DNA of 64,000 nt from Dyella lutea (GCF_024158035.1 NZ_JAMZEK010000002.1:434001-498000); one strand, 5' to 3'; counted from the first letter of the stretch, positions 44,546 to 54,292 are shown. A program made the numbers and translations. Notes: a model not told the origin generated them from the letters alone.

Positions 44546-44573
44546 CAAAAAGGGCGGCGCAAGCCGCCCTTTT
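44546..44573. terminator. Bidirectional terminator between the DUF805 gene and ispA
   Basis: AAAAAGGGCGGC pairs with GCCGCCCTTTT around a GCAA loop. The A-run and T-run make it work in both directions. The minus-strand ispA stop codon touches its end. Confidence 0.92.
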
Positions 44574-45463
44574 CAGTGCTGGCGACCGGCTGCGTAGCGC
44601 GCCAGCTCGATCAGCAGCTCGCTACGCGACTCCAGCATGGAGATGGCGGCCAGCGCCTCGTCGGTGAGCTGTGCCAGCCGTGTGCGCGAGGCGTCCAGGC
44701 CCAGGATCGACGGGAAGGTGGGTTTGTCGGCCGCTGCATCCTTGCCGGCGGTCTTGCCGATCACCGCCGATTCGCCCTCGACGTCGAGAATGTCGTCGCG
44801 CACCTGGAAGGCCAGGCCGACGGCGCGGGCGTAATGGTCCAGCGCATCCAGCGTCGCGGTGTCGGCGCCGGCGGTCATCGCGCCCAGCTGCACCGAGGCG
44901 CGGATCAGCGCGCCGGTCTTGCAGGCGTGCATGTGCTCCAGCTCGTCCAGCGACAGCGTGCGGCCAACGGCGGAAAGATCCAGCGCCTGGCCCCCGGCCA
45001 TGCCTTCGGCGCCGCAGGCGCGGCCGAGTACGCGTTGCATCGCCATGCCGGTGGCAGGATCTACCGGAGCCTTGGCCAGCAGTTCGAAGGCCAGCGCCTG
45101 CAGCGCGTCGCCGGCAAGGATCGCCATCGCCTCGCCGAACACGATGTGGCAGGTGGGGCGGCCGCGGCGCAGTGCGTCGTCGTCCATGGCCGGCAGGTCG
45201 TCGTGCACCAGCGAGTAGGCATGGATCAGTTCCACCGCGCAGGCCGGCGCGTCGAGCACCGGGTCGTTGCAGCCCAGCGCGTGGCCGGCGGCATAGACCA
45301 GCAGCGGACGCAGCCGCTTGCCGCCGCCGAGTACGGCGTAGCGCATGGCGCGATGCAATTCGGCGGGCGGGGCATCTTCGGCGGGCAGTGCCGCGGCGAG
45401 GGCGCGGTCGGCGCGATCGATCAGCGCCTGCAGCGCCGGGCTCAGCTCAGAGTTCGGGTTCAA
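44573..45463 (-). CDS. ispA: (2E,6E)-farnesyl diphosphate synthase
   Basis: IspA condenses IPP with DMAPP/GPP to farnesyl diphosphate. The two aspartate-rich motifs are DDLPAMDDD and DDILD, with GGKRLRPLL near the start. No ATG precedes the conserved N terminus. TTG 45463 (then [11 protein letters not shown]) gives 296 residues, close to E. coli's 299, and overlaps xseB by 17 bases. The frame is open further upstream, but there it only shadows xseB. dxs, often next in this operon, is not seen; dxr lies in the same window. Confidence 0.9.
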   Translation of the reverse strand: MNPNSELSPALQALIDRADRALAAALPAEDAPPAELHRAMRYAVLGGGKRLRPLLVYAAGHALGCNDPVLDAPACAVELIHAYSLVHDDLPAMDDDALRRGRPTCHIVFGEAMAILAGDALQALAFELLAKAPVDPATGMAMQRVLGRACGAEGMAGGQALDLSAVGRTLSLDELEHMHACKTGALIRASVQLGAMTAGADTATLDALDHYARAVGLAFQVRDDILDVEGESAVIGKTAGKDAAADKPTFPSILGLDASRTRLAQLTDEALAAISMLESRSELLIELARYAAGRQH

Positions 45464-45704
45464 ACGGTTCGGCGCTCTCGGGGGCGTCGGGGTCGAGCAG
45501 CAGGCGCACGCGCAGGTCGGCCTTCTCCAGCGCCTGCTGGCAGTGACGGTAGAGACCGATGCCACGCTCGAAGGAGGCCAGCGAATCGTCCAGGCTGAGG
45601 TCGCCGCCTTCCATCTTCGCCACGAGCTGTTCGAGCTCGTCGAGCGAATGCTCGAAGTCGGCGGCTGGCGCGGTATCGACAGGGGCGGGAACGGTCTTTG
45701 CCAT
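45447..45704 (-). CDS. xseB: Exodeoxyribonuclease VII small subunit
   Basis: XseB is the small helical subunit of exonuclease VII, which degrades single-stranded DNA. The 85-residue product has the family core [20 protein letters not shown] and [16 protein letters not shown]. It overlaps ispA, as in many proteobacteria. Confidence 0.94.
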   Translation of the reverse strand: MAKTVPAPVDTAPAADFEHSLDELEQLVAKMEGGDLSLDDSLASFERGIGLYRHCQQALEKADLRVRLLLDPDAPESAEPFEPEL

Positions 45705-45793
45705 GGCCGGGAACGCTAACGCAGCGGGGCACGGGAATCAATGGAAAAGGCGTCGCGCATGCCCTGGAAATCGCATGGTATCGGGCTTTTGCG

Positions 45794-47125
45794 CTAACGG
45801 CCCGGAACCCAGCGCAGCGTTTCGCCGAGCAGGACCCGCCCGCGGTCGCTCAACCAGCGGTCGGCGATGGCCACGAGCGCATGGTCCTCCCAGATCAGCG
45901 GGCAGGCCAGGCGTTGCCAGGGGGGCACTGCGCCGGCCTGGAACAAGTCGCGCAGTTCGCGGGTGTGCGGGTCGCCGGCCGGCTTGAGCCGCTCGCCGCC
46001 CCGGCGCAGGCGGACCGTGAGCGGGGTGTCCAGCGTGCGGTCGACGCGCAGCGAGGCGCCGTCCGGCAGGGCCAGCACACCGCCGTGCCAGCATGCCTGC
46101 CAGTCCGGGTCGAACGACGGTGCCGGAGGCAGGGCCCACAGACGCCCGCGCCACACGTGCAGCTCGGCGCCTGGCCAGCGGATGCAGGGGACGCGGCCGT
46201 CGCGGGCGTCGATCTGGTGCAGGATCTGCGCCCGTTGGCGGCCGGTGGGGGCGGGCAGGCCACGGCCGTGCAGCCAGTGATCGAGCAGCGGCTCGCGCAG
46301 GGCCGCGGCGAGGCCGCGCCAGCCGGCGGCGTCCAGGCTGCCGGTGACGTGGTCGTGCAGTTGCACGAAGGCTGCCAGCCAGTGGGTGCGCAACGCGTCG
46401 GCGGCCGCCTGGCAAAGCGCGGCGCTGCGGACGATCGAGTCGGCGGCCTGGGGCCAGTGCCGGGCGAGGCGCGGAAGAATCTCGTGGCGCAGCGCATGGC
46501 GGGCCAGTCGCGAATCGGCGTTCGCCGGGTCATTGAGGCAGGTCAGCGCGTGGCTCTGCACATAGGTCTGCAACGCATGGCGGGGCAGGTCCAGCAGGGG
46601 GCGCCACAGCGTGCCGGCACCCAGTGTCCGCCGCTCGCGCATGCCACCCAGGCCCTCCGGGCCGGCGCCTCGCAGCAGTTTCAGCAACACCGTCTCGACC
46701 TGGTCGTCGCGATGATGGGCGGTGAGCAGTTGCTCGCCCGGCTGCAGCTCCGCGGCCAGTGCGGCGTAGCGAGCCTCGCGTGCCGCCCCTTCCATCCCGA
46801 GGCCGGCATCCAGGTCCACCGTGACACGCAGCACCGTGCAGGCGACGTCCAGCGCCGCACTGAACGCCTGCGCGTGTTCGGCCCACCGTGCGCTGTCCGG
46901 ATGCAGGCCGTGGTCGACATGCAGCGCACGCAATGGCCGCTCGCGAGGTAGCGAGGCCAGCGCATGCAGCAATGCCGAGGAGTCCGGGCCACCGCTGAAG
47001 GCCACGCACAGGCCATCTGCCGGCGCGTCGGCTAGCCGGGCAAGCAGGTGTTCGGTCAGCGAGTGAGACAAGACGATGTGTTGTGGCCGGGGAGGCGCAC
47101 AGTCTAGGGCGGCCGCCGCGGTCAC
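45794..47125 (-). CDS. tilS: tRNA(Ile)-lysidine synthetase
   Basis: TilS attaches lysine to C34 of the CAU-anticodon tRNA-Ile. The PP-loop SGGPDS is at residues 44-49 of the longest form, followed by LHVDHGLHP and TAHHRDDQVET. The C-terminal TilS domains are present (443 residues). The start is uncertain: GTG 47125 gives the length reported, while TTG 47071 would start at SHSLTEHLLARL, closer to the family N terminus. It lies downstream of accA as in E. coli, with two genes between. Confidence 0.92.
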   Translation of the reverse strand: MTAAAALDCAPPRPQHIVLSHSLTEHLLARLADAPADGLCVAFSGGPDSSALLHALASLPRERPLRALHVDHGLHPDSARWAEHAQAFSAALDVACTVLRVTVDLDAGLGMEGAAREARYAALAAELQPGEQLLTAHHRDDQVETVLLKLLRGAGPEGLGGMRERRTLGAGTLWRPLLDLPRHALQTYVQSHALTCLNDPANADSRLARHALRHEILPRLARHWPQAADSIVRSAALCQAAADALRTHWLAAFVQLHDHVTGSLDAAGWRGLAAALREPLLDHWLHGRGLPAPTGRQRAQILHQIDARDGRVPCIRWPGAELHVWRGRLWALPPAPSFDPDWQACWHGGVLALPDGASLRVDRTLDTPLTVRLRRGGERLKPAGDPHTRELRDLFQAGAVPPWQRLACPLIWEDHALVAIADRWLSDRGRVLLGETLRWVPGR

Positions 47126-47148
47126 GCCCGCTGCGCGACGACGGGGGG

Positions 47149-47883
47149 CTATTTGCGCCGCTTGTCGCGCACGTAGAGCGTGCGGGTCGCGCCGTCTCCC
47201 CGCGGGTCGATCTCGAACAGGCCGATCGCATCAACCAGCTCGCTCAGCTTGCGGTAGCCGTAATTGCGCGGGTCGAACTCCGGCGCCTGCTTGGCCACCG
47301 ACGAGCCGATCGCGCCCAGGTGTGCCCAGCCGCTGTCGTCGGACACCGCGTCGATGGCGTTGCGCAGCAGGCCGACCAGTCGTGCGTCGCCCTTGAGCTG
47401 GGCCTGTGACAGGCGCTTGGCCGGCGCCTCGTCCTCCGGCTTCTCCACCAGCAGCTCGGTGTAGATGAACTTGTCGCAGGCGGCGACGAAGGGCTCGGGC
47501 GTCTTCTTCTCGCCGAAGCCGTAGACGGTGAGCCCGGACTCGCGGATGCGCGCGGCGAGCCGGGTGAAGTCGCTGTCGCTGGAGACGATGCAGAAACCGT
47601 CGAATCGCCCGGTGTAGAGCAGGTCCATCGCATCGATGATCATCGCCGAGTCGGTGGCGTTCTTGCCGCGGGTGTAGCCGAACTGCTGGATCGGCTGGAT
47701 CGAGTAGGTCAGCAGGGTTTCCTTCCAGCCCTTCAGGTGCGAGCCGGTCCAGTCGCCGTAGATGCGCTTGGCGTGGGCGGTGCCGTACTTGGCGATCTCC
47801 GCCAGCAGACCCTCGACGATGGCCGGCTGGGCGTTGTCGGCGTCGATCAGGACGGCGAGGCGGTCGGATGGGGTGTTGGCCAT
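47149..47883 (-). CDS. NYN-domain (PIN-like) protein with OST-HTH/LOTUS domain
   Basis: The N-terminal NYN domain is a putative RNase fold with conserved acidic residues in LIDADNAQ, NATDSAMIIDAMDLLY and IVSSDSDF. The C-terminal part (about residues 165-240) matches an OST-HTH/LOTUS RNA-binding domain, with SGWAHLGAIG and NYGYRKLSELVDAIGLFEI. ATG 47883 gives 244 residues. The combination is the LabA/Limkain-like architecture. The target RNA is unknown. No partner gene is evident. Confidence 0.87.
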   Translation of the reverse strand: MANTPSDRLAVLIDADNAQPAIVEGLLAEIAKYGTAHAKRIYGDWTGSHLKGWKETLLTYSIQPIQQFGYTRGKNATDSAMIIDAMDLLYTGRFDGFCIVSSDSDFTRLAARIRESGLTVYGFGEKKTPEPFVAACDKFIYTELLVEKPEDEAPAKRLSQAQLKGDARLVGLLRNAIDAVSDDSGWAHLGAIGSSVAKQAPEFDPRNYGYRKLSELVDAIGLFEIDPRGDGATRTLYVRDKRRK

Positions 47884-47941
47884 GGCGAAGCTTCCGTGGG
47901 CGAGCCGGTGTCCATCATGGCAGAGCGGCGGAGGATCTGGG

Positions 47942-49138
47942 TCAGTAGCGGACGCCGGCGCGGTCCAGTTCCTGGCGCAGTGCATCGAGTCCCAGCCAGC
48001 CGTGCCAGCGGGCGACTTCACGGTCGTGGCGGAACACGTAGTACGTCGGCATGGCCCACGAGTCGAGTTTCCTCCATTCGCGGTTGCGCCACGCTACATG
48101 GATGGACTGGGTGGGGAAGGCGCGGTTCCAGGCGGCGGCATCGGCCAGTGGCGTGCCGTCCGACGCCAGCCACATGGCATGCTGGCGGAACAGCGCATCC
48201 AGCCGCGGATCGGCTGCGATGTCGCGCGCGGCGTCCTCGGAGAAATGGCAGGCGGCGACCACCACGATGCGCAGCGGGACGTCGAGGTCGACCGCTTCGC
48301 GCGTCATGTGCCGGCCATCGGCCGAGACGGTGAGGACGGTCGGTACACCGGAGCGCGTGGGCCGGCTTTCCAGCGCCGGCAGCACGCCCACCGGCATGCC
48401 CGGATGCTCGCGTGCCAGGGCGCGTGCGGCATCGAAGTGGCGCGTGGTGACGCGCGCCCGGTACAGCGGCACGAAATCCGCGTCGCCCGCCATGCCGCGC
48501 AACTGCATGGCGGCCAGCGTGCGGCCGAGGTCGTCCGCGGCGCGGCCGTCGGGATCGACGCCCAGCACCCGTCTGGCGGCGCGCGCCAGCAGGCGCAGGT
48601 CCGGTGCGCTGACGCGGGCCAGTGCCGTCGGGCTGAAGGCGTTGCCGAACAGCCGCGTGTAGTCCGCGCCCAGCCCGGCGTGTCGGGCTGCGTCGGTGCC
48701 GTGGCGCTCGGCCAGCACCAGCGCGTCGTAGCGCTGCTCGATCGGCGATTCCGGGCAGTTGTCCGGCTTGCAGCCACGCCGTGCGGCGTCGGCAGCCCGC
48801 TCGGCCTCGCGGCGCGCGTGTTCGGCGGGCGACAGGCCGAGGCCGGCGCCGTAGGCCTGGTCGCCAAACAGCGCCAGCACCGCCTCGGTCTGGGCGTGGG
48901 TCAGCGTCTGGTCGAGGTCATCGGTGGCGAAACCGCCGAGGCCGCGGTCGCCGAAGCGCAGGCTCGCCAGGAATCGCTTGCGCGCGCCGGGCGGCAGCGC
49001 GCCCAGCGGCGAGCGTTCGATCGGCGTGTCGAGCAGGTAACGGGCCAGCGCCGCGGGCGTCGCGATGGGCGGTGAGCTGGTGGCATGGGCGACGGGCGCG
49101 AGCAGCGCGAACGTCGTGGCGAGAGCGATGCGAAGCAT
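47942..49138 (-). CDS. Exported protein with C-terminal thioredoxin-like region
   Basis: The 398-residue precursor starts with a signal peptide (MLRIALATTFALLAPVAHAT). The middle is alanine/arginine-rich and holds a C-x6-C (C123/C130 region). The last 130 residues read like a thioredoxin fold: VVVAACHFSED (C297-H-F-S300, a CxxS version of the active site), then MPTYYVFRHDREVARWHGW with the expected cis-proline (P364). I do not recognise a named family, and function is unknown. It lies between the NYN gene and accA on the same strand. Confidence 0.7.
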   Translation of the reverse strand: MLRIALATTFALLAPVAHATSSPPIATPAALARYLLDTPIERSPLGALPPGARKRFLASLRFGDRGLGGFATDDLDQTLTHAQTEAVLALFGDQAYGAGLGLSPAEHARREAERAADAARRGCKPDNCPESPIEQRYDALVLAERHGTDAARHAGLGADYTRLFGNAFSPTALARVSAPDLRLLARAARRVLGVDPDGRAADDLGRTLAAMQLRGMAGDADFVPLYRARVTTRHFDAARALAREHPGMPVGVLPALESRPTRSGVPTVLTVSADGRHMTREAVDLDVPLRIVVVAACHFSEDAARDIAADPRLDALFRQHAMWLASDGTPLADAAAWNRAFPTQSIHVAWRNREWRKLDSWAMPTYYVFRHDREVARWHGWLGLDALRQELDRAGVRY

Positions 49139-49200
49139 GGCGGCCCCGTCGTGCGGCGATTCCGTTCGCGTCCGACGATAACAGCCTTGCCCGGGCGGGA

Positions 49201-50160
49201 TCAGCCCTCGGTGTAGGCGCCGTAACCGCGCAGACGCTGGTAGCGACGGGCCAGCAGGTCGGGCACGTTCAGCGCCTCGAGCCGGTCCAGCTCGTTGAGC
49301 AGCACGGCCTTCAGGCGGATCGCCATCGAGTGCGGGTTGCGGTGCGCGCCGCCCAGCGGTTCGCGTACCACCTTGTCGACCAGGCCCAGCTCGAGCAGGC
49401 GCGGCGCGGTGACGCCCATCGCGTCGGCCGCGTCGCGCACCTTGTCCTGGCTCTTCCACAGGATCGAGGCACAGCCTTCCGGCGAGATCACCGAATAGAT
49501 CGAGTACTGCAGCATGATCACCGCGTCGCCGACGCCGATCGCCAGCGCGCCGCCGGAGCCACCCTCGCCGATCACCGTGCAGACCACCGGCACCTTCAGC
49601 TCGGCCATCTCCAGCAGGTTGCGGGCGATCGCCTCGCTCTGGCCGCGCTCCTCGGCGCCCACGCCGGGGTAGGCGCCGGGGGTGTCGATGAACGTGAGGA
49701 TGGGCAGGCCGAAGCGCTCGGCCAGCTTCATCAGGCGCAGCGCCTTGCGGTAGCCCTCCGGGCGCGGCATGCCGAAGTTGCGGCGCACCTTGCCCTTGGT
49801 GTCGCGCGCCTTCTGGTGGCCGATGATCATCACCGGCCGGCCGTTGACGCGGCCCAGGCCGCCGACGATAGCGGCGTCGTCGGCGTAGGCGCGGTCGCCG
49901 GCCAGCTCGTGGAACTCCTCGCAGATGGCGCTGATGTAATCCAGCGTGTACGGCCGCGCCGGATGGCGCGAGAGCTGGGTCACCTGCCAGGAATTGAGGT
50001 TGCGGAAGATGTCGGCGGTCTTGACCTTGAGCTTCTCGCGCAGGCGGCCGACCTCGTCGTCGATGTCCACCGCCTGGCCATGGCTGGCATGGCGAAGCTC
50101 TTCGATCTTCGCTTCCAGCTCGGCAATCGGTTGTTCGAAATCGAGGAAGTTCGGGTTCAT
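49201..50160 (-). CDS. accA: Acetyl-CoA carboxylase carboxyltransferase subunit alpha
   Basis: AccA with AccD transfers carboxyl from biotin to acetyl-CoA, giving malonyl-CoA for fatty acid synthesis. The 319-residue product begins [19 protein letters not shown] and has the crotonase-type segments [20 protein letters not shown] and [15 protein letters not shown]. It is downstream of dnaE as in E. coli, but here separated by a 345-base repeat-bearing gap. Confidence 0.97.
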   Translation of the reverse strand: MNPNFLDFEQPIAELEAKIEELRHASHGQAVDIDDEVGRLREKLKVKTADIFRNLNSWQVTQLSRHPARPYTLDYISAICEEFHELAGDRAYADDAAIVGGLGRVNGRPVMIIGHQKARDTKGKVRRNFGMPRPEGYRKALRLMKLAERFGLPILTFIDTPGAYPGVGAEERGQSEAIARNLLEMAELKVPVVCTVIGEGGSGGALAIGVGDAVIMLQYSIYSVISPEGCASILWKSQDKVRDAADAMGVTAPRLLELGLVDKVVREPLGGAHRNPHSMAIRLKAVLLNELDRLEALNVPDLLARRYQRLRGYGAYTEG

Positions 50161-50505
50161 TCGGCGCGGTTCAGGGCAGTAAGCGGGGCAGTATAGCGGT
50201 ACGCGGAAAAACGCGAGAACGCTGGCGTATGGGGTTGGAGCGAAGAGTGAGTGGCGAGGGGTGAGGAGTGAGGAGTGAGGAGTGAGGAGTGAGGAGTGAG
50301 GAGTGAGAGATCAAGCCTCCGGAGCAGGCATGGCTTTTTCTCGCTTCCAACGCCCTGCCGCGCACTACAGGCCCTTCGCCATGCGTAGCCGGGCCGCCTT
50401 GCCCCCGGGCAAGGCCCGCACGGCGCGCAAAAGGTCCAGGGAGGAGTGTGTGGTGCAGCGGTCGGAGTGAACGTTGCCTTTCTCTCACTTCTCACCTCTC
50501 TCCAC
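50161..50505. other. Intergenic region between dnaE and accA
   Basis: This 345-base region contains the heptamer array at 50261-50309 and a C/T-rich stretch near 50481-50515. I see no gene, terminator or clear promoter in the rest. A minus-strand frame through it translates as LLTPHSS repeats, which is only the repeat read as protein. Confidence 0.7.
50261..50309 (+). repeat. Heptamer tandem repeat GTGAGGA
   Basis: Six exact copies of GTGAGGA (50261-50302) are followed by one altered copy (GTGAGAG). A degenerate copy precedes them. Read on the minus strand, the direction of transcription from dnaE to accA, the unit is TCCTCAC. A seven-base unit shifts frame if copy number changes, but it lies outside genes. 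Confidence 0.9.
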
Positions 50506-53500
50506 TCACTCCTGGCTTTTCACGATGCGCAGCCGCGCCGCCTCGACCCCGGGCAGGGCGCGCACGGCGCGCAGCAGGTCGGGGATCGCCTCGACCCGCC
50601 AGTCCTCGCCCAGCTCCAGGTCGGCCTGGGCGTCGCGGTTGTGGTAGCCGTACAGCACCACGCTGGCGCGGCCGCCGCGGAAACCGGCCAGGGTGCGCTG
50701 CAACTGCGCCGGGAAATCAGGGGTGATGCCGTTGAGCTTCAGCCGCAGCACGCGGGCATGGCGCCGGCAGGCGTCGGCAAGGGTGACTGCACTGCGCGCC
50801 CGGACCTGGAAGCCGCCGCCGGAGAACTCGTCGATGCGCAGGCCGCCCTCGACGATCAGCATCTCGTCGCGGGTGAGCAGCGGCGCGACCTGCTGGAACA
50901 GCTCGCCGAAGAAACTCACCTCGATGCTGCCGGTGCCGTCCTCCAGCCGCACGAAGGCGTCGGATTCGCCGCGCTTGCGCACGGCGGTGACCATGCCGGC
51001 GACCGTCCACGGCGTGTCCGGGCCGCGGCGGAAGCGGTTGTTCTCGCCGTCGTCGTTCTTGCGCGGACGCGGCGGCTGGTAGCGCTCGGCGATCTCGCCC
51101 AGCGGGCAGCTCGACAGCTGCGCCAGCTCGTCGCGCCACGGATCGGTGGGATGGCCGGACAGGTAGTGGCCGAGCGTGTCGCGCTCGCCCTGCAGCTTCC
51201 GCTCCAGCGGCCATTCCGGCACGGTCGGCAGGTCGATCTGCACCACCGGCGTCACCGCCCCCATCGCCGCGCCGAACATGTCGTTCTGGCCGGACTGGCG
51301 GTCGCGCAGGTGTTGTTCGGCGGCCTTGATCGCGTCTGGAAGCTGCTCCATCAGGCTGGCGCGGGTCGGCGCCAGCGCGTCGAGCGAGCCGGCGTGGATC
51401 AGCGCTTCGAGCACGCGACGGTTGAGCTTGGTCGGGTCGACCCGGCGGCAGAAGTCGGCCAGGTCCTTGTAGGGCCCGTTGCGCTTGCGTTCGTCGACGA
51501 TCGCCTCGCAGGCACCCTGGCCGACGCCCTTGATCGCGCCGAGGCCGTAGCGGATCACCTTGGGTTCGACTGCAACGAACATGTACTCGGAGGCGTTCGC
51601 GTCCGGCGGCAGGATGGTCAGCCCGATCGCCTTGGACTCGGTCAGGAAGGTCACCACCTTGTCGGTGTTGTCCATGTCCGAGGAGATCGTCGCGGCCATG
51701 AACTCGGCCGGGTAGTGCGCCTTCAGCCAGGCGGTCTGGTAGGAAACCAGGGCGTAGGCGGCGGCGTGCGACTTGTTGAAGCCGTAGCCGGCGAACTTCT
51801 CCATCAGGTCGAAGATTTCGTCGGCCTTCGATGCGCTGAGCCCGTCCTTGGCCGCACCCTCGCGGAACGTCGCGCGGTGCTTGACCATCTCCTCGACTTT
51901 CTTCTTGCCCATCGCGCGGCGCAGCAGGTCGGCGCCGCCGAGCGAGTAGCCGCCGACGATCTGCGCCATCTGCATCACCTGCTCCTGGTAGACCATGATG
52001 CCGTAGGTCTCTTTCAGGATCGGCTCGACGCGCGGATCGGGGTATTCGACTTCTTCCTTGCCGTGCTTGCGCGCCACGAAGCTGGGGATCAGGTCCATCG
52101 GACCCGGCCGGTACAGCGCCACCAGCGCCACGATGTCGCCGAAGCGGTCGGGCCTGGCGTCCTTGAGCATGCGCTGCATGCCGGAGGATTCGAGCTGGAA
52201 CACCGCCACCGTCTGCGCGCGCTTGAGCAGCTCGTAGGTGGGCACGTCGTCCAGCGGAATCTGGCTGATGTCCAGCGGCGCCTCGCCGCTCTGGGCGCGA
52301 CGCGCGTTGATCGCCTTCACCGCCCAGTCGATGATGGTCAGCGTGCGCAGGCCGAGGAAGTCGAACTTCACCAGGCCGACGGCTTCCACGTCGTCCTTGT
52401 CGTACTGGGTGACGACACCCCCGCCGCCCGGCTCGCAGTACAGCGGGGCGAACTCCGTCAGCGGCCTGGGGCCGATCACCACGCCACCGGCGTGCTTGCC
52501 GGCGTTGCGGGTGAGGTTTTCCAGGCTCAGCGCCAGGTCGATCAGCGGCCGCGCCTCGTCCTCGTCCTGCTCGTACAGCTCGCAGAATTCCTTGACGACG
52601 CGATCCGGCTCCTTCTTCGACTTCTCGCTGCGGCCCAGTGCGTCGGACAGGGTCAGGTCGAGCGGGCGCGCGGGGATCAGCTTGGCGATGCGGTCGACCG
52701 CGTTGTAGCCCATGCCGAGCACGCGGCCGGAGTCGCGCAGCACCGCCTTCGCCGCCATCGAGCCGTAGGTGATGATCTGGCTGACGTGGTCGCGGCCGTA
52801 CTTGCGCGCCACGTAGTCGATCACCTCGTCGCGGCGATCCATGCAGAAGTCGATGTCGAAGTCGGGCATCGACACGCGTTCGGGGTTGAGGAAGCGCTCG
52901 AACAGCAGGTCGTACTGCAGCGGGTCCAGGTCGGTGATCTTCAGCACCCAGGCGACCAGCGAGCCGGCGCCCGAACCGCGACCCGGGCCCACCGGGATGC
53001 CGTTCTGCTTACCCCAGTTGATGAAGTCCGCCACGATCAGGAAGTAGCCGGGGAAGCCCATCTCGATGATGACGTCCAGCTCGCGTTCGAGCCGCGCCTC
53101 GTAGTCGGCCAGGGTCTTGCCGTCGGCCAGCGGCGCGGCGGCGAGGCGCTCGGCCAGGCCTTCGCGCGCCAGTTCGCGGATGTAGCTGGCCAGATCGTGG
53201 CCGTCCGGCACCGGGAAGTCGGGCAGGTAGTAGGTGCCGAACTTCAGCTCCAGGTTGCAGCGCTTGGCCAGCTCGACGGTGTTTTCCAGTGCCTCGGGCA
53301 GGTCGGCGAACAGCGCCTCCATTTCTTCCGGCGACTTCAGGTACTGCTGGTCGCTGTAGTCGCGCGGGCGCTTGGGGTCGGCCAGCACGCGACCCTGGTG
53401 GATGCACACGCGCGCCTCGTGCGACTCGAAGTCGTCCTGCTTGAGGAAGCGCACGTCGTTGCTGGCGATCACCGGCAGCTCGAGCTCGGTGGCCAGGATC

Positions 53501-54051
53501 AGTGCGGCGGCGTTCCAGGCTTCCTCGCCGTCGCGGCCGGTGCGGGTGAGCTCCAAGTAGAGGCGATCGGGAAACAGCCGGGCCAGTGGGCGCAGTTTCG
53601 CCAGCGCCGCGTCGGTGCCCTGGTTCACCGCGATGCGGGCGACCTCGCTCTCGCGGCCAAGCAGGGCGATCAGTCCTTCGGTGGCACCGGGGATGAGCCA
53701 TGCGGCGTCGACCATCGCCTTGCCGCCGGCCTGGCCGTCGCGCCAGGCGCGCGACACCATCCGCGACAGGTTCAGGTAGCCGGCGTGGTTCTGGCACAGC
53801 ACGGTGAGCCGCCAGGGGCGCGGGTCGTCCGGGGCGTTCACCCACAGGTCGCAGCCGCCGATCGGCTTGATGCCGGCCGCGCTGCAGGCCTTGTAGAACT
53901 TCACCAGCGCGAACATGTTGCTGTCGTCGGTCAGCGCGACCGCGGGCATGCCGGCGCGCACACAGCCGTCGACCAGCGCCTTGATGCGGATGGTCGAGTC
54001 GACCAGCGAGTACTCGCTGTGCAGGTGCAGGTGGACGAAACGGGCGGGCAT
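50506..54051 (-). CDS. dnaE: DNA polymerase III subunit alpha
   Basis: DnaE is the replicative polymerase subunit. The 1181-residue protein starts with a PHP domain (FVHLHLHSEYSLVDST). The palm carries the catalytic PDFDIDFCMDRRDEV, and tandem HhH and OB-fold regions follow. ATG 54051 begins MPARFVHLHLHSEYS, the family N terminus. It lies upstream of accA and downstream of rnhB, an order shared with E. coli. Confidence 0.97.
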   Translation of the reverse strand: MPARFVHLHLHSEYSLVDSTIRIKALVDGCVRAGMPAVALTDDSNMFALVKFYKACSAAGIKPIGGCDLWVNAPDDPRPWRLTVLCQNHAGYLNLSRMVSRAWRDGQAGGKAMVDAAWLIPGATEGLIALLGRESEVARIAVNQGTDAALAKLRPLARLFPDRLYLELTRTGRDGEEAWNAAALILATELELPVIASNDVRFLKQDDFESHEARVCIHQGRVLADPKRPRDYSDQQYLKSPEEMEALFADLPEALENTVELAKRCNLELKFGTYYLPDFPVPDGHDLASYIRELAREGLAERLAAAPLADGKTLADYEARLERELDVIIEMGFPGYFLIVADFINWGKQNGIPVGPGRGSGAGSLVAWVLKITDLDPLQYDLLFERFLNPERVSMPDFDIDFCMDRRDEVIDYVARKYGRDHVSQIITYGSMAAKAVLRDSGRVLGMGYNAVDRIAKLIPARPLDLTLSDALGRSEKSKKEPDRVVKEFCELYEQDEDEARPLIDLALSLENLTRNAGKHAGGVVIGPRPLTEFAPLYCEPGGGGVVTQYDKDDVEAVGLVKFDFLGLRTLTIIDWAVKAINARRAQSGEAPLDISQIPLDDVPTYELLKRAQTVAVFQLESSGMQRMLKDARPDRFGDIVALVALYRPGPMDLIPSFVARKHGKEEVEYPDPRVEPILKETYGIMVYQEQVMQMAQIVGGYSLGGADLLRRAMGKKKVEEMVKHRATFREGAAKDGLSASKADEIFDLMEKFAGYGFNKSHAAAYALVSYQTAWLKAHYPAEFMAATISSDMDNTDKVVTFLTESKAIGLTILPPDANASEYMFVAVEPKVIRYGLGAIKGVGQGACEAIVDERKRNGPYKDLADFCRRVDPTKLNRRVLEALIHAGSLDALAPTRASLMEQLPDAIKAAEQHLRDRQSGQNDMFGAAMGAVTPVVQIDLPTVPEWPLERKLQGERDTLGHYLSGHPTDPWRDELAQLSSCPLGEIAERYQPPRPRKNDDGENNRFRRGPDTPWTVAGMVTAVRKRGESDAFVRLEDGTGSIEVSFFGELFQQVAPLLTRDEMLIVEGGLRIDEFSGGGFQVRARSAVTLADACRRHARVLRLKLNGITPDFPAQLQRTLAGFRGGRASVVLYGYHNRDAQADLELGEDWRVEAIPDLLRAVRALPGVEAARLRIVKSQE

Positions 54052-54292
54052 GGCGACTCGGCGGCTGACCCGGAAAGGTAACCGTGGGTCGGATGGGCCA
54101 CAAGCTTGACAGTTGCGGGAACCAGACCATCCCGCATCCGCCGGGCGTGGCCGGTGGCGGCGGCGGGGCGTGGGCGGTCAGCCTCCCGCGATGGGGAGCC
54201 CGTCGACGGGTTCGATGTACGGCCGGCATCCCGGCCCCGCACAGGCTTCGCGCCGCAACGGCTGGCGGAAGCCGATGACCGGGCCGTTCGAC
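54052..54292. other. Intergenic region upstream of dnaE
   Basis: GC-rich non-coding sequence. A TTGACA at 54103-54108 on the plus strand has no matching -10. I see no gene or convincing dnaE promoter here. Confidence 0.5.

Noticed and set aside
50261-50309. Heptamer array as a possible CRISPR
   Set aside because: Units are seven bases with no spacers, and no cas genes are in the window.
50157-50495. 112-codon minus frame with LLTPHSS repeats
   Set aside because: It is the heptamer array read as protein; there is no ribosome binding site and no homologous fold.
50446-54081. 1211-codon plus frame opposite dnaE
   Set aside because: It mirrors dnaE completely; the translation is glutamine/histidine/valine/arginine-rich with no recognisable domain.
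54103-54108. TTGACA as a plus-strand promoter
   Set aside because: No -10 element is found 15-19 bases downstream and no plus-strand gene follows.
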